Below the pieces are notes generated by a model that searched no databases, was not told the origin of the DNA, and saw only the letters and a list, made by a program, of their open reading frames with translations. Made by a program: the position numbers and the translations under genes. 64,000 nt of DNA from Lactobacillus sp. PV034 (GTDB taxonomy: Bacteria > Bacillota > Bacilli > Lactobacillales > Lactobacillaceae): contig NZ_CP041982.1 of assembly GCF_014522305.1 (NCBI RefSeq), positions 129,001 to 193,000 on the forward strand, read 5' to 3'. Shown here in pieces: positions 44,701 to 53,515 of this stretch (position 1 is its first letter; each line of letters begins with the position of its first letter).

Positions 44701-46104
44701 ACTCCAGGAACAAAGAGTGTAGAAATTACAGTTCACTATCCAGGTGGTACCACTGCTACTGTAACTACTAAGGTAATCGTTGAAGACTCAACTAAGAAGC
44801 CAGAAGATAAGTACACACCAATTCCAAAGGATATCCATACCCGAGTAGGTAAGGAACCAACTCCAGCACAAGGAATTGGCAACATTCCAAACTTGCCAAC
44901 AGGTACAACTTATACTTGGACCAATGGTGCTCCAGATGTAACAACCCCAGGAACAAAGAGTACTGAAATTACAGTTCATTACCCAGATGGTTCAACTGAC
45001 ACTGTAACTACTAAGGTAATTGTTGAAGAACCAGCTAAGAACCCAACAGACGCTGATAAATACACTCCAGAAGGTCAAGATATCAACGTTGAAAAGGGAG
45101 CAAAGGTACCAGATGCTTCAACAGTAATTATAAACAAGCCGGAATTACCAGCAGGAACTAAGTACGAATGGAAGAATACTCCAAGTACTGATAAAGTTGG
45201 TAATGTACCAGCAGTAGTTGTAGTAACTTACCCAGATGGCTCAGTTGATGAAGTTCCAACTACAGTGCACGTAACTGACAATACCCCAGCACCTACTCAA
45301 ACAGATACTGACAAGAATACTCCAGAACCAAAGGATATTCATACTCAAGTAGGTGTAGTTCCAAGCCCAGAACAAGGAATTGGCAACGTACCAAGCTTAC
45401 CAAGTGGTTCTACATACACTTGGACAAATGGCCAACCTGATGTAACTACTCCAGGAACCAAGAGCGTAACTATTACAGTTCACTACCCAGACGGTACAAC
45501 TGCTACTGTAACTACTAAGGTAATTGTTGACGAACCAACTCAAAACCCAACCAGTGGAGACGAAGGTAACCAACCTACACCAACGCCAACCCCACAACCA
45601 ACTAAATCAACTGTTACACCTCAACCACAACCAGTTGTTATTCCAGCTGGTCAGGTTCCAGATCCTGAACAAGGAATCAAGAATAAGGATGAATTCCCAA
45701 CAGGTACTAAATTTACTTGGAAGGATACTCCAGATGTAAGTCAACCAGGTAAGATTACCGGAACAGTAATTGTAACTTACCCAACCGGTGAAACTACCGA
45801 AGTACCAGTAGAAATTACTGTTGCTCCTCATGCAAATGTGGATACTGATACTGCGGGTCAAGATGAAGATACAACTAATGTAGAAGATTACACTTCGATT
45901 AGAGTAGATAAGTTTGATGATGATAATCCATCAAATAAACTTGAAGCTGGTGCAAATGTGCACGCAAGTTTAAATACAACTGACAAAGCTAAGACTTTAC
46001 CACAAACCGGGGCTCAAACCACCAAGACTGGTTTACTCGGTTTGGCAATTGCCAGTGTTGGTGCAATTTTAGGTCTTGCTGTAAATAAAAAGCGTAAAAA
46101 CTAG
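41731..46104 (+). CDS. Large LPxTG adhesin with mucin-binding-like and Rib-like repeats
   Basis: This 1457-aa wall protein begins with a YSIRK-type signal (RFGLRKYAVGLCSVLLGTAFF, cut near VHA). Two related units of about 170 aa follow (each starting with VYTKLP or IYTQLPG and containing YEHY/YENQ and a W..WTP block). Then come MucBP/Mub-like units with KIIFVDPxGKxVGN and VTVNYTKAEQTATIQYVDNND. From about residue 945 to 1370 there are tandem Rib/alpha-like units of about 81 aa (TYTWTNGxPDVxTPGTKS). It ends LPQTG (about 1423), hydrophobic segment and KKRKN for sortase A. It is probably a host or mucus adhesin. The ligand is inferred. Confidence 0.88.
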   Translation: MFHKHDVGFINKLNGKQERFGLRKYAVGLCSVLLGTAFFMVNGNTVHAETTNAKESPALTQKTKMRGEANLQPSRDAIQDTASSDNAVAEKQTTTDAIINLEKQKSNDVGVSCTNLPAKDNTDTSQTETQTVVRDVYTKLPRQEPELLATQSETTSHSRFLIKVVSGYEHYNDNNLSRLQEVDGQSVSQYRNQITNYQYEKDDPNFVTYTPWINKDGDHTVVDINKNPNLDGTDNKWYENTIYDMSVWGNWTNWTPVTFDKVQAPDKKGYQVINPTAGDKMTFINGDVVTNPHMVVTYQYQPKKTQDTENRTFKRTIYTQLPGEKAVEYKQQTADSSRTRAWIEVQSGYENQDEIYPNVGKDMIYMPKTGRSWLGRPDGYQTFTAGYVFYSRNRITNYAYPESSPKHITYTKWYDLNRPRTLGFQNEDKSGNPVPIQSGWGEYGNWTGGKFAAIKAPEIAGYTVANPDVAPEVTDANKDLTATFVYTANDQTRKIIFIDPENKSVGNPQTLTGKTGTSVTIGNGEGQTPLEVPTGYEIVPNTQVPSSVGFNATDNPDITVKVQAKVDTDDGCNDKSNSDVYRQVTETVTVNIEGQEPQVRTQTLDFYRIKSTNEATGQVTYTDWTSNMTDKSTSFAPVEIPTAGGYTRTITGGTITTKDGKDYVASVSGLSDGTPVNNINVTVNYTKAEQTATIQYVDNNDHNHVVGTQEVSGKIGETVKVTYTAPTNWKIVAGQPTGETITFGSTPIKDTIVYVEHKTEDVTNDPSLRLRVNKTITRTIKIDVAGKVTTLSPAQTVTLHRTATKDLVTKEITYSLWNTAKFAAVTAPKEPGYTVTNPDAAPAMTVTSETKDSPVIFVYTPNAQTVKIIFVDPNGKTVGNQTLTGKTGTSVTIGNGAGETPLNIPSGYKLVPGVKDVPTKVPFNPTNNPDITIQVEKVVPQPQKDKYTPIPKDIHTRVGKEPTPAQGIANIPNLPTGTTYTWTNGAPDVSTPGTKSVEITVHYPGGTTATVTTKVIVEDSTKKPEDKYTPIPKDIHTRVGKEPTPAQGIGNIPNLPTGTTYTWTNGAPDVTTPGTKSTEITVHYPDGSTDTVTTKVIVEEPAKNPTDADKYTPEGQDINVEKGAKVPDASTVIINKPELPAGTKYEWKNTPSTDKVGNVPAVVVVTYPDGSVDEVPTTVHVTDNTPAPTQTDTDKNTPEPKDIHTQVGVVPSPEQGIGNVPSLPSGSTYTWTNGQPDVTTPGTKSVTITVHYPDGTTATVTTKVIVDEPTQNPTSGDEGNQPTPTPTPQPTKSTVTPQPQPVVIPAGQVPDPEQGIKNKDEFPTGTKFTWKDTPDVSQPGKITGTVIVTYPTGETTEVPVEITVAPHANVDTDTAGQDEDTTNVEDYTSIRVDKFDDDNPSNKLEAGANVHASLNTTDKAKTLPQTGAQTTKTGLLGLAIASVGAILGLAVNKKRKN
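44563..45546 (+). repeat. Tandem 243-bp repeats in the LPxTG adhesin gene
   Basis: Units starting at 44563 and 44806 are almost identical in DNA for their first 80 bases or so and have a period of 243 bp. A diverged unit follows at about 45058 and a closer relative at about 45304. Such repeats can gain or lose units by recombination and can collapse in short-read assemblies. Confidence 0.85.
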
Positions 46105-46126
46105 TATGCGATAATTCTTAACCGCA

Positions 46127-46161
46127 AAAGATTGATCAAAATAATTTGGTCAATCTTTTTT
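46127..46161 (+). terminator. Terminator after the LPxTG adhesin gene
   Basis: AAAGATTGATCAAA and TTTGGTCAATCTTT pair and are followed by seven T. Confidence 0.85.
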
Positions 46162-46248
46162 TATTGAGCGCAGAAATTAAAGTTCTAAATAAAAGTTTGT
46201 TAAAATAAAGCTTGAACAAGCAATTACATAGAAAAGGAGGGATAAATA

Positions 46249-46794
46249 ATGGGGTTAGAAGCAATTACAATCCATTCTCAAGGCCGTGGTAGTAGTCAGA
46301 GCGAAAACTTAGGCCGGGGTGTATTCGAAACCACAATTAAAGCAGCTGGGATTGCGCGCTTGCAGATTCCCGAAGTAACCGAAGCCAAGTTTTATCATTT
46401 TAATCCTGAAAAAAATGATGATGGTATAGATAAAGTTTATATCGCACCCGCAATTTACTTGTCATTTTGGACAGATGAGATTGAAAAAAATGTCACTGTG
46501 CGTAAATATGAACAAACAAGCGATACTTTGGCAAAAGTTACAGCATCCCCCAAGGACTTTTTTGAACACGTCAAAGATGCTAAGGATATCACCATGATCA
46601 CCCTCAAATATACTAATAAGCGGCCAATTAATATTCGGGTCCCATTTAAATATAATGAGATGGTAGATAGTTATGATGAACAGTTCCATGAAAATCTCCT
46701 CCAAAAGGTGATGGAAGTACCAGAAAAGATTATTGGCGATCCTTTTATTGATCCAGATGTAAGTCCAGGAAGATTGAATATTATAATTAAGTAA
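46249..46794 (+). CDS. Hypothetical protein, 181 aa
   Basis: I do not recognise this family. The protein is soluble, without signal or membrane segments, and looks like a mixed alpha/beta fold: a beta-rich first half (IARLQIPEVTEAKFYHF, VYIAPAIYLSFWTDE) and a C-terminal helix plus IIDG-like loop ending PGRLNIIIK. A strong AAGGAGGG ribosome site precedes ATG 46249. It is a single-gene unit between terminators. Confidence 0.8.
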   Translation: MGLEAITIHSQGRGSSQSENLGRGVFETTIKAAGIARLQIPEVTEAKFYHFNPEKNDDGIDKVYIAPAIYLSFWTDEIEKNVTVRKYEQTSDTLAKVTASPKDFFEHVKDAKDITMITLKYTNKRPINIRVPFKYNEMVDSYDEQFHENLLQKVMEVPEKIIGDPFIDPDVSPGRLNIIIK

Positions 46795-46796
46795 AG

Positions 46797-46833
46797 AAAA
46801 GCTCTAAAGCCTGATGGTTTTAGAGCTTTTTTT
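46797..46833 (+). terminator. Terminator after the 181-aa hypothetical gene
   Basis: AAAAGCTCTAAA and TTTAGAGCTTTT form a 12-bp stem and run into seven T. Confidence 0.9.
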
Positions 46834-46918
46834 GGTAGAAAAATATAAATTAAATTGAAAGTGAAAATATTATTTTGATAAAATTAAATTAATATTATTG
46901 AGAAGTAAGGAAAGATGA

Positions 46919-48517
46919 ATGGATAAAAGTAAGCTACATAAAATAAGTCTTTTTTCAGCTGTCATGCTAGCTCTGAATTCTTTAATTGGTTCTGGTTGGC
47001 TCTTTGGGGCAGGTTCAGCCGCCAAAATTGCAGGGCCAGCGGCAATCCTTTCTTGGATACTTGGTGGGGCAATTATTATTATTATTGCTCTCACTTATAT
47101 TGAATTAGGTTCAATGTTCCCTGAAAGTGGTGGGATGAGTAAATATGCCCAGTATAGTCATGGACCATTATTAGGCTTTATCGCTGCCTGGGCTAATTGG
47201 ATTTCGCTAATTACATTAGTGCCAATGGAAGCAGTAGCGGCAGTTCAATATATGAGTTCATGGCCTTGGAGATGGGCAAACTGGACCAGTCAATTTATGA
47301 AAAATGGCGTAATTACGACTCCAGGACTATTAGTAGTATTTTTATTCATGTTGGTTTTTACTCTGATCAATTTTTGGTCAGTAAAATTAATGACTCACTT
47401 TACTAACCTAATTTCAGTTTTTAAAGTTTTATTACCAACACTAACAATTATTGTTTTATTGTGTAGTGGTTTTCACCCGGGTAACTTTGGTCATGATGTT
47501 CATAGTTTTATGCCTTATGGCAGTCGCTCTATTTTTGAAGCAACTTCAGTAGCCGGGATTATTATGTCTTATGATGCCTTCCAAACTGTAATTAATATGG
47601 GTGGAGAATTAAAAAATCCACGTAAAAATATTGTTCGTGGGGTATTAATTTCAATGCTACTTACAGCAGCAATTTATATTATGTTACAAGTGACTTTTAT
47701 TGGTGCAATTGATCCGAAAATGTTAGCTCAGAGTGGTTGGAAGGGAGTTAACTTTTCTTCACCATTTGCCGATATTGCTATTTTACTCGGCATTAATTGG
47801 TTAGTAATTTTACTTTACTTAGATGCCTTTGTTTCACCGTTTGGTACGGGAGTTGCCTTTGTGGCTACAGCTTCGCGTGCGATTGCGGCGATGACTCATA
47901 CTAAGCATTTGCCAAAATGGTTAGGACACTTAGATTGTCGTTATATGGTGCCAAGATTTGCGATGATATTAGACTTTTTCTTAGCGATGATTTTGGTAAG
48001 CGTCTTTAGGAATTGGAATTTATTAGCGACTGTAATCACGGCAGCGACCCTAATTGCATATTTAACTGGTCCTGTAACCGTAATTTCTTTACGAAAAATT
48101 GCACCGAATTTAGAACGTCCCTTCAAACCAAATTGGATGAAGTGGGTAGCACCGCTGGGCTTTGTTTTGACCAGTTTAGCAATTTATTGGACAATGTGGC
48201 CAACAACAATTCAAGTAATTTTTGTAATTATTTTGGGCTTACCAATTTATCTTTATTATGAAATTCGTTATCAGCATTCATCTCTTAAAAAACAACTTAA
48301 AGGATTTTGGTGGATGTTAGGTTATTTAGTCTTTATTTCTGTCATGTCATATGTAGGAAGTACAGGCTTTGGTGGTCAAGATTGGATCAAATATCCTTGG
48401 GACTTCTTGCTGATTATTATTGCTTCATACCTATTTTATAGCTGGGGAATTAAATCTCGTCTTGCCAAGGTAGAACCTGCAGCAATTAAAGTCAATAAAC
48501 GTGTTAAAAATAGATAA
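46919..48517 (+). CDS. Amino-acid permease, APC superfamily
   Basis: The 532-aa transporter has about 12-14 membrane segments. The first helix carries the unwound APC substrate motif NSLIGSGWLFG (residues about 20-30), and helix 6 carries SYDAFQTVINMGGELKNPRKN, the conserved GELKNP stretch of the family. The C-terminal region (EIRYQHSSLKKQLKGF) is a cytoplasmic loop before the last helices. Substrate cannot be told. AAGGAAAG precedes ATG 46919. The gene is intact, unlike the unrelated-subfamily permease at 11216. Confidence 0.88.
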   Translation: MDKSKLHKISLFSAVMLALNSLIGSGWLFGAGSAAKIAGPAAILSWILGGAIIIIIALTYIELGSMFPESGGMSKYAQYSHGPLLGFIAAWANWISLITLVPMEAVAAVQYMSSWPWRWANWTSQFMKNGVITTPGLLVVFLFMLVFTLINFWSVKLMTHFTNLISVFKVLLPTLTIIVLLCSGFHPGNFGHDVHSFMPYGSRSIFEATSVAGIIMSYDAFQTVINMGGELKNPRKNIVRGVLISMLLTAAIYIMLQVTFIGAIDPKMLAQSGWKGVNFSSPFADIAILLGINWLVILLYLDAFVSPFGTGVAFVATASRAIAAMTHTKHLPKWLGHLDCRYMVPRFAMILDFFLAMILVSVFRNWNLLATVITAATLIAYLTGPVTVISLRKIAPNLERPFKPNWMKWVAPLGFVLTSLAIYWTMWPTTIQVIFVIILGLPIYLYYEIRYQHSSLKKQLKGFWWMLGYLVFISVMSYVGSTGFGGQDWIKYPWDFLLIIIASYLFYSWGIKSRLAKVEPAAIKVNKRVKNR

Positions 48518-48519
48518 AA

Positions 48520-48557
48520 CAAAAAGAGAGTGCAGTGAACTGCACTCTCTTTTTGTG
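48520..48557 (+). terminator. Terminator after the APC permease gene
   Basis: AAAAAGAGAGTGCAGT and ACTGCACTCTCTTTTT form a long perfect stem with a GA loop. It is symmetrical and could act on both strands. Confidence 0.9.
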
Positions 48558-48591
48558 ATGCACAAATGATGCACATCGAATTCAAGACATA

Positions 48592-48615
48592 AAAAAACGC
48601 CCTCGAAAGGGCGTC
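48592..48615 (-). terminator. Terminator of the tRNA-Arg gene
   Basis: On the minus strand ACGCCCTTTCGAGGGCGT forms a tight hairpin followed by seven T, nine bases after the tRNA. Confidence 0.88.
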
Positions 48616-48623
48616 TGTTGTAG

Positions 48624-48697
48624 TGATTCGGGTGAGATTCGAACTCACGACCCACGGTTTAGAAGACCGTTGCTCTATCCAGCTGAGCTACCGAACC
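48624..48697 (-). tRNA. tRNA-Arg (anticodon TCT)
   Basis: The minus strand folds as a 74-nt tRNA. The acceptor strands GGTTCGG and CCGAATC pair (with one G-T), and discriminator A follows. The D arm contains AGCTCAGCTGGATAGAGC. The anticodon stem ACGGT/ACCGT encloses loop CTTCTAA, giving anticodon TCT for AGA codons. The T arm has GTTCGAATC. CCA is not encoded. Confidence 0.96.
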
Positions 48698-48819
48698 GTT
48701 CCTGACAACAAAAACTATTATATTGGAAAAGAGGACAAGTTGTCAATATAAATTAGCATGATTATTTGGAGTTCATGGTAAAATTTATAAAGAAAAATAA
48801 ATTAAAACGGAGGATTATT

Positions 48820-48999
48820 ATGCCATTTGTACATGTAGAATTAATTAAGGGCCGTAGTGAGGAACAATTAACTAATTTGATGAAGGATATTACTGAAGTT
48901 GTTCATAAGGATACTGGAGCACCAAAAGAACATATTCATGTAATTATCAATGAATTAACCCACCATACCTATGGCAATAATGGGGAATGGAAGGCTTAA
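48820..48999 (+). CDS. 4-oxalocrotonate tautomerase family protein
   Basis: This 59-aa protein begins [17 protein letters not shown]. Pro2, exposed after removal of Met, is the catalytic base of the family, and the length is typical of the hexameric tautomerases. The conserved pattern ELIKGRS and the helix [20 protein letters not shown] support the call. The natural substrate in lactobacilli is unknown. The open frame extends upstream, but ATG 48820 follows CGGAGG and gives the N-terminal proline. Confidence 0.9.
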   Translation: MPFVHVELIKGRSEEQLTNLMKDITEVVHKDTGAPKEHIHVIINELTHHTYGNNGEWKA

Positions 49000-49022
49000 A
49001 CATTAATTATTTAATAAGAAGG

Positions 49023-49049
49023 CTTATCTTTTCAGGATAAGTTTTTTTT
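49023..49049 (+). terminator. Terminator after the tautomerase gene
   Basis: CTTATC and GATAAG pair around TTTTCAG and are followed by eight T. Confidence 0.75.
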
Positions 49050-49071
49050 ATTTATTTAATAATTTATTTTT

Positions 49072-49109
49072 TGCAAGCGATTGCAAGAAACTAAAAATAC
49101 TGATATATT
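49072..49109 (+). promoter_or_regulatory. cre-like/LacI-family operator overlapping the maltose operon promoter
   Basis: TGCAAGCGATTGCA (49072-49085) fits the catabolite-responsive element pattern TGNAANCGNTNNCA at every fixed base and is nearly palindromic. It overlaps TTGCAA (49081-49086), a -35 followed at 17 bases by TATATT. CcpA or a MalR-type LacI-family repressor could bind here. Which one is not decidable from the site. Confidence 0.72.
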
Positions 49110-49161
49110 AATATTGCAAGTACGAAAAGAGCTTACAAGAATTTTAGATTGGAGGAATAAT

Positions 49162-50505
49162 ATGGATCAGCAAGAAAAAACTACTGGTTTACCAACGCTT
49201 TCTAAAGAAATGATCTGGATGATTAACTTTGGTTTCTTAGGTGTACAAATTGCCTTTACTTTACAAAGTTCACAAATGAGTAGAATTTTCCAAACTATTG
49301 GTGCAGACCCTAATAGTTTGGGATGGTTCTTTATTTTACCACCACTAGCAGGTTTGATTGTGCAACCAATTATTGGTTCATTATCAGATCGTACCTGGTT
49401 ACCCAAATTAGGTGGTCGTCGTTTACCTTATCTTTTATTGGGAACAATTGTTGCAGTAATTGTTATGATCTTATTGCCAAATGCAGGTAGCTTTGGCTTT
49501 GGTTATGGTTCACTTGCAGCATTGTGGTTTGGTGCGATAACGGTTGCCTTACTTGACTTATCATCAAATGTGGCAATGCAACCTTTCAAGATGATGGTTG
49601 GTGACATGGTTAATGATAACCAAAAGAGTTATGCTTACGGTATTCAAAGTTTCTTATCAAATACAGGTGCTGTTTTAGCAGCTATTTTCCCATTTGTATT
49701 AACTTACTTTGGTGTTTCTAACGTTGCCAAAAAGGGTGTTGTACCACAATCAGTTATTATTTCGTTCTATGTTGGTGCAGCTATTTTAATTGTGACTACC
49801 TTATTTAGTGTTTTCCGCGTTCATGAATATGATCCTGCAACTTATGCAAAATATCATGGTATTACTGAAGCAGATAACAAAGAGGGCGGTAACTGGTTTA
49901 CCTTATTACGTCACGCTCCTAAAGCATTCTGGACTGTTACTTTAGTTCAATTCTTCTGCTGGTTTGCTTTCCAATACCTTTGGACTTATTCAGTTGGTGC
50001 GATTGCTAAGAATGTATGGCACACTACAGATGTAACCACTGCTGGTTACCAACAAGCTGGTAACTGGTACGGTGTTTTGGCAGCTGTTCAATCAGTTGCA
50101 GCAGTTATTTGGTCATTTGTGTTAGCTAAAGTACCTAACAAGTACCACAAGCTTGGTTATGCTGGAAGTTTAGTTGCTGGCGCAGTTGGTTTTATTTCAA
50201 TCTTCTTTATTACTAACCAATGGCTTTTAATTATTTCTTATGCATTAGTTGGTATTTCATGGGCTGCAATTAACACTTACCCATTAACTATTGTTACTAA
50301 CGCTTTATCAGGTAAACACATGGGAACTTACTTAGGTTTATTTAACGGTTCAATTTGTTTACCACAAATCGTAGCTTCATTACTCAGCTTTGTTTTATTC
50401 CCATTACTTGGTGGGTCTCAAGTTCACATGTTCATCGCTGGCGCAATTGCAATGGTTTTAGCTGCAATTTCAGTTGGTGCAATTCGTGAGACATATGTTG
50501 AGTAA
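49162..50505 (+). CDS. malT: Maltose/disaccharide permease, MFS (SLC45-like)
   Basis: The 447-aa protein has 12 membrane segments. The GSLSDRTWLPKLGGRRLPYLL loop, with a duplicated R-R-P pattern, is typical of the SLC45/sucrose-maltose type transporters found next to maltose phosphorylase in lactobacilli. It would bring in maltose by proton symport for the phosphorylase encoded 57 bases downstream. The frame is open to TTG 49081, but ATG 49162 behind GGAGG is the start, and the promoter lies inside the upstream open stretch. Confidence 0.85.
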   Translation: MDQQEKTTGLPTLSKEMIWMINFGFLGVQIAFTLQSSQMSRIFQTIGADPNSLGWFFILPPLAGLIVQPIIGSLSDRTWLPKLGGRRLPYLLLGTIVAVIVMILLPNAGSFGFGYGSLAALWFGAITVALLDLSSNVAMQPFKMMVGDMVNDNQKSYAYGIQSFLSNTGAVLAAIFPFVLTYFGVSNVAKKGVVPQSVIISFYVGAAILIVTTLFSVFRVHEYDPATYAKYHGITEADNKEGGNWFTLLRHAPKAFWTVTLVQFFCWFAFQYLWTYSVGAIAKNVWHTTDVTTAGYQQAGNWYGVLAAVQSVAAVIWSFVLAKVPNKYHKLGYAGSLVAGAVGFISIFFITNQWLLIISYALVGISWAAINTYPLTIVTNALSGKHMGTYLGLFNGSICLPQIVASLLSFVLFPLLGGSQVHMFIAGAIAMVLAAISVGAIRETYVE

Positions 50506-50562
50506 AGCGTAAAAGTAAAATACAATTAGAGTTAAGTAAATTGTATAGGAAGGAACAAAGAA

Positions 50563-52815
50563 ATGAAACAAACATTTGAGATTGCTCCATGGCATGTTAC
50601 AACTACTAAGTGGAGTCCTGAAGATAAGCGTATTCAAGAATCTATCACTAGTTTAGCTAATGAAAATTTGGGAATGCGTGGCTTCTTTGAAGAAGGTTAT
50701 TCTGGTGATACCTTAGAAGGGGTTTACCTTGGAGGTGTTTGGTTCCCAGATAAAACTCGTGTTGGTTGGTGGAAGAATGGTTATCCGCAATATTTTGGTA
50801 AGATGATCAACGCTGTTAACTTTATGAAGGTAATTATTAAAGTTAATGGTGAACAACTTGATCTTGCAAAGCAAACTCCAGCTGACTTCAAGCTTGATTT
50901 AGACATGAAGCAAGGTATTTTTACTAGATCCTTTACTGTTGAAATTGGTGGCGCAAAACTAGGTTTTAGTTTTGAACGTTTTGTTAGTGTTACTCAAAAG
51001 GAATTAGTTGGTCAACGTATTAAGATCAACAATTTAGGTAATAGTGAAGCTAAAATTGAAATTTCCAGCATGATTGATGCTGATGTTTACAACGAAGATG
51101 CTAACTATGATGAACAATTCTGGAATATTTTAGATAAAAAGGCTGATGGCGATCATGCTGAATTAGTTTCAATGACTAAGAAGAATGACTTTGGCACTCC
51201 TCGCTTTACTGTAGGTATGAAGTCAACTACTAAGACTGATTTAAGCCATAAAGAAGATCGCGTAAATGAAAAGTCAGTCGAAAATATTTTTGAAGGAACT
51301 ATTGCTGCAGGTCAAGAAGCAGAATTTGAGAAGCGTACTATTGTTGCAACTTCAAGAGATTTTGAATCTGAATCAGCTATTACTAACTACCTTGATGAAT
51401 TAAGTAGTGCATTAGATAGCGAAAGCTTTGACGATTTACTTGCTCCTCATATTAAAGAATGGGCTAGACGGTGGGAAAAATCAGATGTTGAAATTGATGG
51501 TGATGAAGGTGCCCAACAAGGGATCCGTTTCAACTTATTCCAACTCTTCTCAACTTACTATGGTCAAGATTACCGCTTGAATATTAGTCCAAAGGGCTTT
51601 ACCGGTGAAAAATACGGTGGTGCTACTTACTGGGACACTGAAGCTTACTGTATTCCTGTTTACTTGGGTGTCGCAAACCCAGAAGTTGCACGTAACCTCT
51701 TAATGTATCGTTATAAGCAACTAGATGGTGCTTTCATTAATGCTCAACGCCAAGGTTTAGACGGAGCTTTATTCCCAATGGTTACTTTCAATGGGATTGA
51801 ATGTCATAATGAATGGGAAATTACTTTTGAAGAAATCCACCGTAATGGTGATATTGCTTATGCAATCTACCTTTACACTAATTACACCGGTGACCGTTCA
51901 TACGTTCTTCATGAAGGTGCAGAAGTTTTAACTGAAATTTCTCGTTTCTGGGCCGACCGTGTTCATTATTCACAAGCAAAGAACAAGTACATGCTTCATG
52001 CTGTAACTGGTCCAGATGAATATGATAACAACGTTAACAATGACTGGTACACTAACTTACTTTGCCGCTGGACACTTCAATACACTTTAGATATTCTTGA
52101 TCAAGTTGATCCAGAAGTAGCTGAAAAATTAAACGTTACTGAAGATGAAAAACGTAAGTGGAAGGGTATTGTTGATAACATGTACCTTCCATACGATCCA
52201 GAAAAGAAGATCTTCCCTGAAAATGATGGCTTCATGGATAAGGATTTAACTCCAGTTTCAGAAATTCCAAGTGATCAATTACCATTGAACCAACACTGGT
52301 CATGGGATAAGATCTTACGTTCACCATATGTAAAACAAGGTGATGTTATCCAAGGTCTTTGGGACTTTATTGATGATTTCAGTAAAGAAGAAAAGAAGCG
52401 TAACTTTGACTTCTATGAACAATTTACTGTTCATGAATCAAGTTTATCTGCTTCAGTTTACTCAATTATTGCTGCTGATGTTGGTTATGAAGATAAAGCG
52501 GTTGAACTATATGAACGTTCAGCTCGTCTTGACTTAGACAACTACAACAATGATACTGCCGATGGATTACACATTACTTCAATGACTGGTAGCTGGCTTG
52601 ATATTGTCCAAGGTTTTGCTGGTATGCGTGTACGTAATGGTGAATTGCATTATGCACCATTCTTACCTAAGAAGTGGAATTCTTACAAGTTCCGTCAAAA
52701 CTTCCGTGATCGCATCTTAGAAGTTAAAGTTGATAAGAACGGTACTGATATTAAGTTGATTTCTGGTGATCCAATCACAATTGATTTAGCCGGTAAAAAA
52801 CTTGAATTAAAGTAA
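50563..52815 (+). CDS. mapA: Maltose phosphorylase, glycoside hydrolase family 65
   Basis: This enzyme splits maltose with phosphate into glucose and beta-glucose 1-phosphate. The 750-aa protein has the GH65 layout: an N-terminal beta-sandwich, an (alpha/alpha)6 barrel and a small C-terminal domain. The catalytic acid is the Glu in HAVTGPDEYDNNVNN (about E486), and GGATYWDTEAYCIP and HESSLSASVYSI are typical substrate and phosphate-site segments. It lies between the permease and pgmB, giving a complete maltose route. AAGGAA precedes ATG 50563. Confidence 0.95.
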   Translation: MKQTFEIAPWHVTTTKWSPEDKRIQESITSLANENLGMRGFFEEGYSGDTLEGVYLGGVWFPDKTRVGWWKNGYPQYFGKMINAVNFMKVIIKVNGEQLDLAKQTPADFKLDLDMKQGIFTRSFTVEIGGAKLGFSFERFVSVTQKELVGQRIKINNLGNSEAKIEISSMIDADVYNEDANYDEQFWNILDKKADGDHAELVSMTKKNDFGTPRFTVGMKSTTKTDLSHKEDRVNEKSVENIFEGTIAAGQEAEFEKRTIVATSRDFESESAITNYLDELSSALDSESFDDLLAPHIKEWARRWEKSDVEIDGDEGAQQGIRFNLFQLFSTYYGQDYRLNISPKGFTGEKYGGATYWDTEAYCIPVYLGVANPEVARNLLMYRYKQLDGAFINAQRQGLDGALFPMVTFNGIECHNEWEITFEEIHRNGDIAYAIYLYTNYTGDRSYVLHEGAEVLTEISRFWADRVHYSQAKNKYMLHAVTGPDEYDNNVNNDWYTNLLCRWTLQYTLDILDQVDPEVAEKLNVTEDEKRKWKGIVDNMYLPYDPEKKIFPENDGFMDKDLTPVSEIPSDQLPLNQHWSWDKILRSPYVKQGDVIQGLWDFIDDFSKEEKKRNFDFYEQFTVHESSLSASVYSIIAADVGYEDKAVELYERSARLDLDNYNNDTADGLHITSMTGSWLDIVQGFAGMRVRNGELHYAPFLPKKWNSYKFRQNFRDRILEVKVDKNGTDIKLISGDPITIDLAGKKLELK

Positions 52816-52832
52816 TGCTGGAGGCATAATTA

Positions 52833-53498
52833 ATGAAATTTGAAGATCTTAAAGGTTTTGCTTTTGACTTAGATGGAGTCATTGCTGATACTGCACGTTT
52901 TCATGGTCAAGCATGGAGTGATGTGGCTAAAGAAGTGGGGACTGAATGGACTCCAAAACTAGCAGCTGATTTAAAGGGTGTTAGCCGCATGGATTCTTTA
53001 GAATTAATTCTTAAAGCTGGCGGCCACGAAAATGACTATTCGCAAGCTGAAAAAGAAGCCTTAGCAGCAGAAAAGAATAATAACTACCTTAAGTTAGTCG
53101 ACACCTTAACCCCAGCCGATATTTTACCTGGAATCAAGGACTTTTTAGATGAATTAAAGGCTAAGAATTATAAAATTGCTTTGGCTTCTGCATCCAAGAA
53201 TGCACCTAAGATTTTAAAGCAATTACAATTAACTGATTACTTTGAGGGAATTGTTAACCCTGCTGATTTAAAGAAGGGTAAACCAGATCCTGAAATTTAT
53301 CTTGAAGCTGCTAAATCAATTGGCTTAAAGCCCGATCAAGTTGCAGGAATTGAAGATGCCCAAGCAGGAATTGCTTCAATTAATGCAGCCGGTGAATTAT
53401 CAATTGGAATTGGCGAAAGTCTTAAGAATGCTGATATTAAATTTGCTGATACAAGTGAATTAACTTTAGCTGCAATTAAGGCTGCTTTGACTAAATAA
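52833..53498 (+). CDS. pgmB: Beta-phosphoglucomutase
   Basis: This enzyme converts beta-glucose 1-phosphate, made by maltose phosphorylase, to glucose 6-phosphate. The 221-aa HAD protein has FAFDLDGVIADT (nucleophile D12, acid/base D14), the cap domain, LASASKNA, and GIEDAQAGIASI near the end. It starts 17 bases after the mapA stop behind GGAGG, so the two are tightly coupled. A terminator at 53516 ends the operon. Confidence 0.95.
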   Translation: MKFEDLKGFAFDLDGVIADTARFHGQAWSDVAKEVGTEWTPKLAADLKGVSRMDSLELILKAGGHENDYSQAEKEALAAEKNNNYLKLVDTLTPADILPGIKDFLDELKAKNYKIALASASKNAPKILKQLQLTDYFEGIVNPADLKKGKPDPEIYLEAAKSIGLKPDQVAGIEDAQAGIASINAAGELSIGIGESLKNADIKFADTSELTLAAIKAALTK

Positions 53499-53515
53499 AA
53501 TTTAATTATCTTTTT

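Noticed and set aside
48540..48625. Prophage attachment site at the 3' end of tRNA-Arg
   Set aside because: There is a short direct repeat of GATGCACA nearby but no integrase gene and no second copy of the tRNA 3' end in the window.
49081..49161. Upstream start (TTG 49081) for the maltose permease
   Set aside because: The stretch contains the promoter and operator, and ATG 49162 has a strong GGAGG site.
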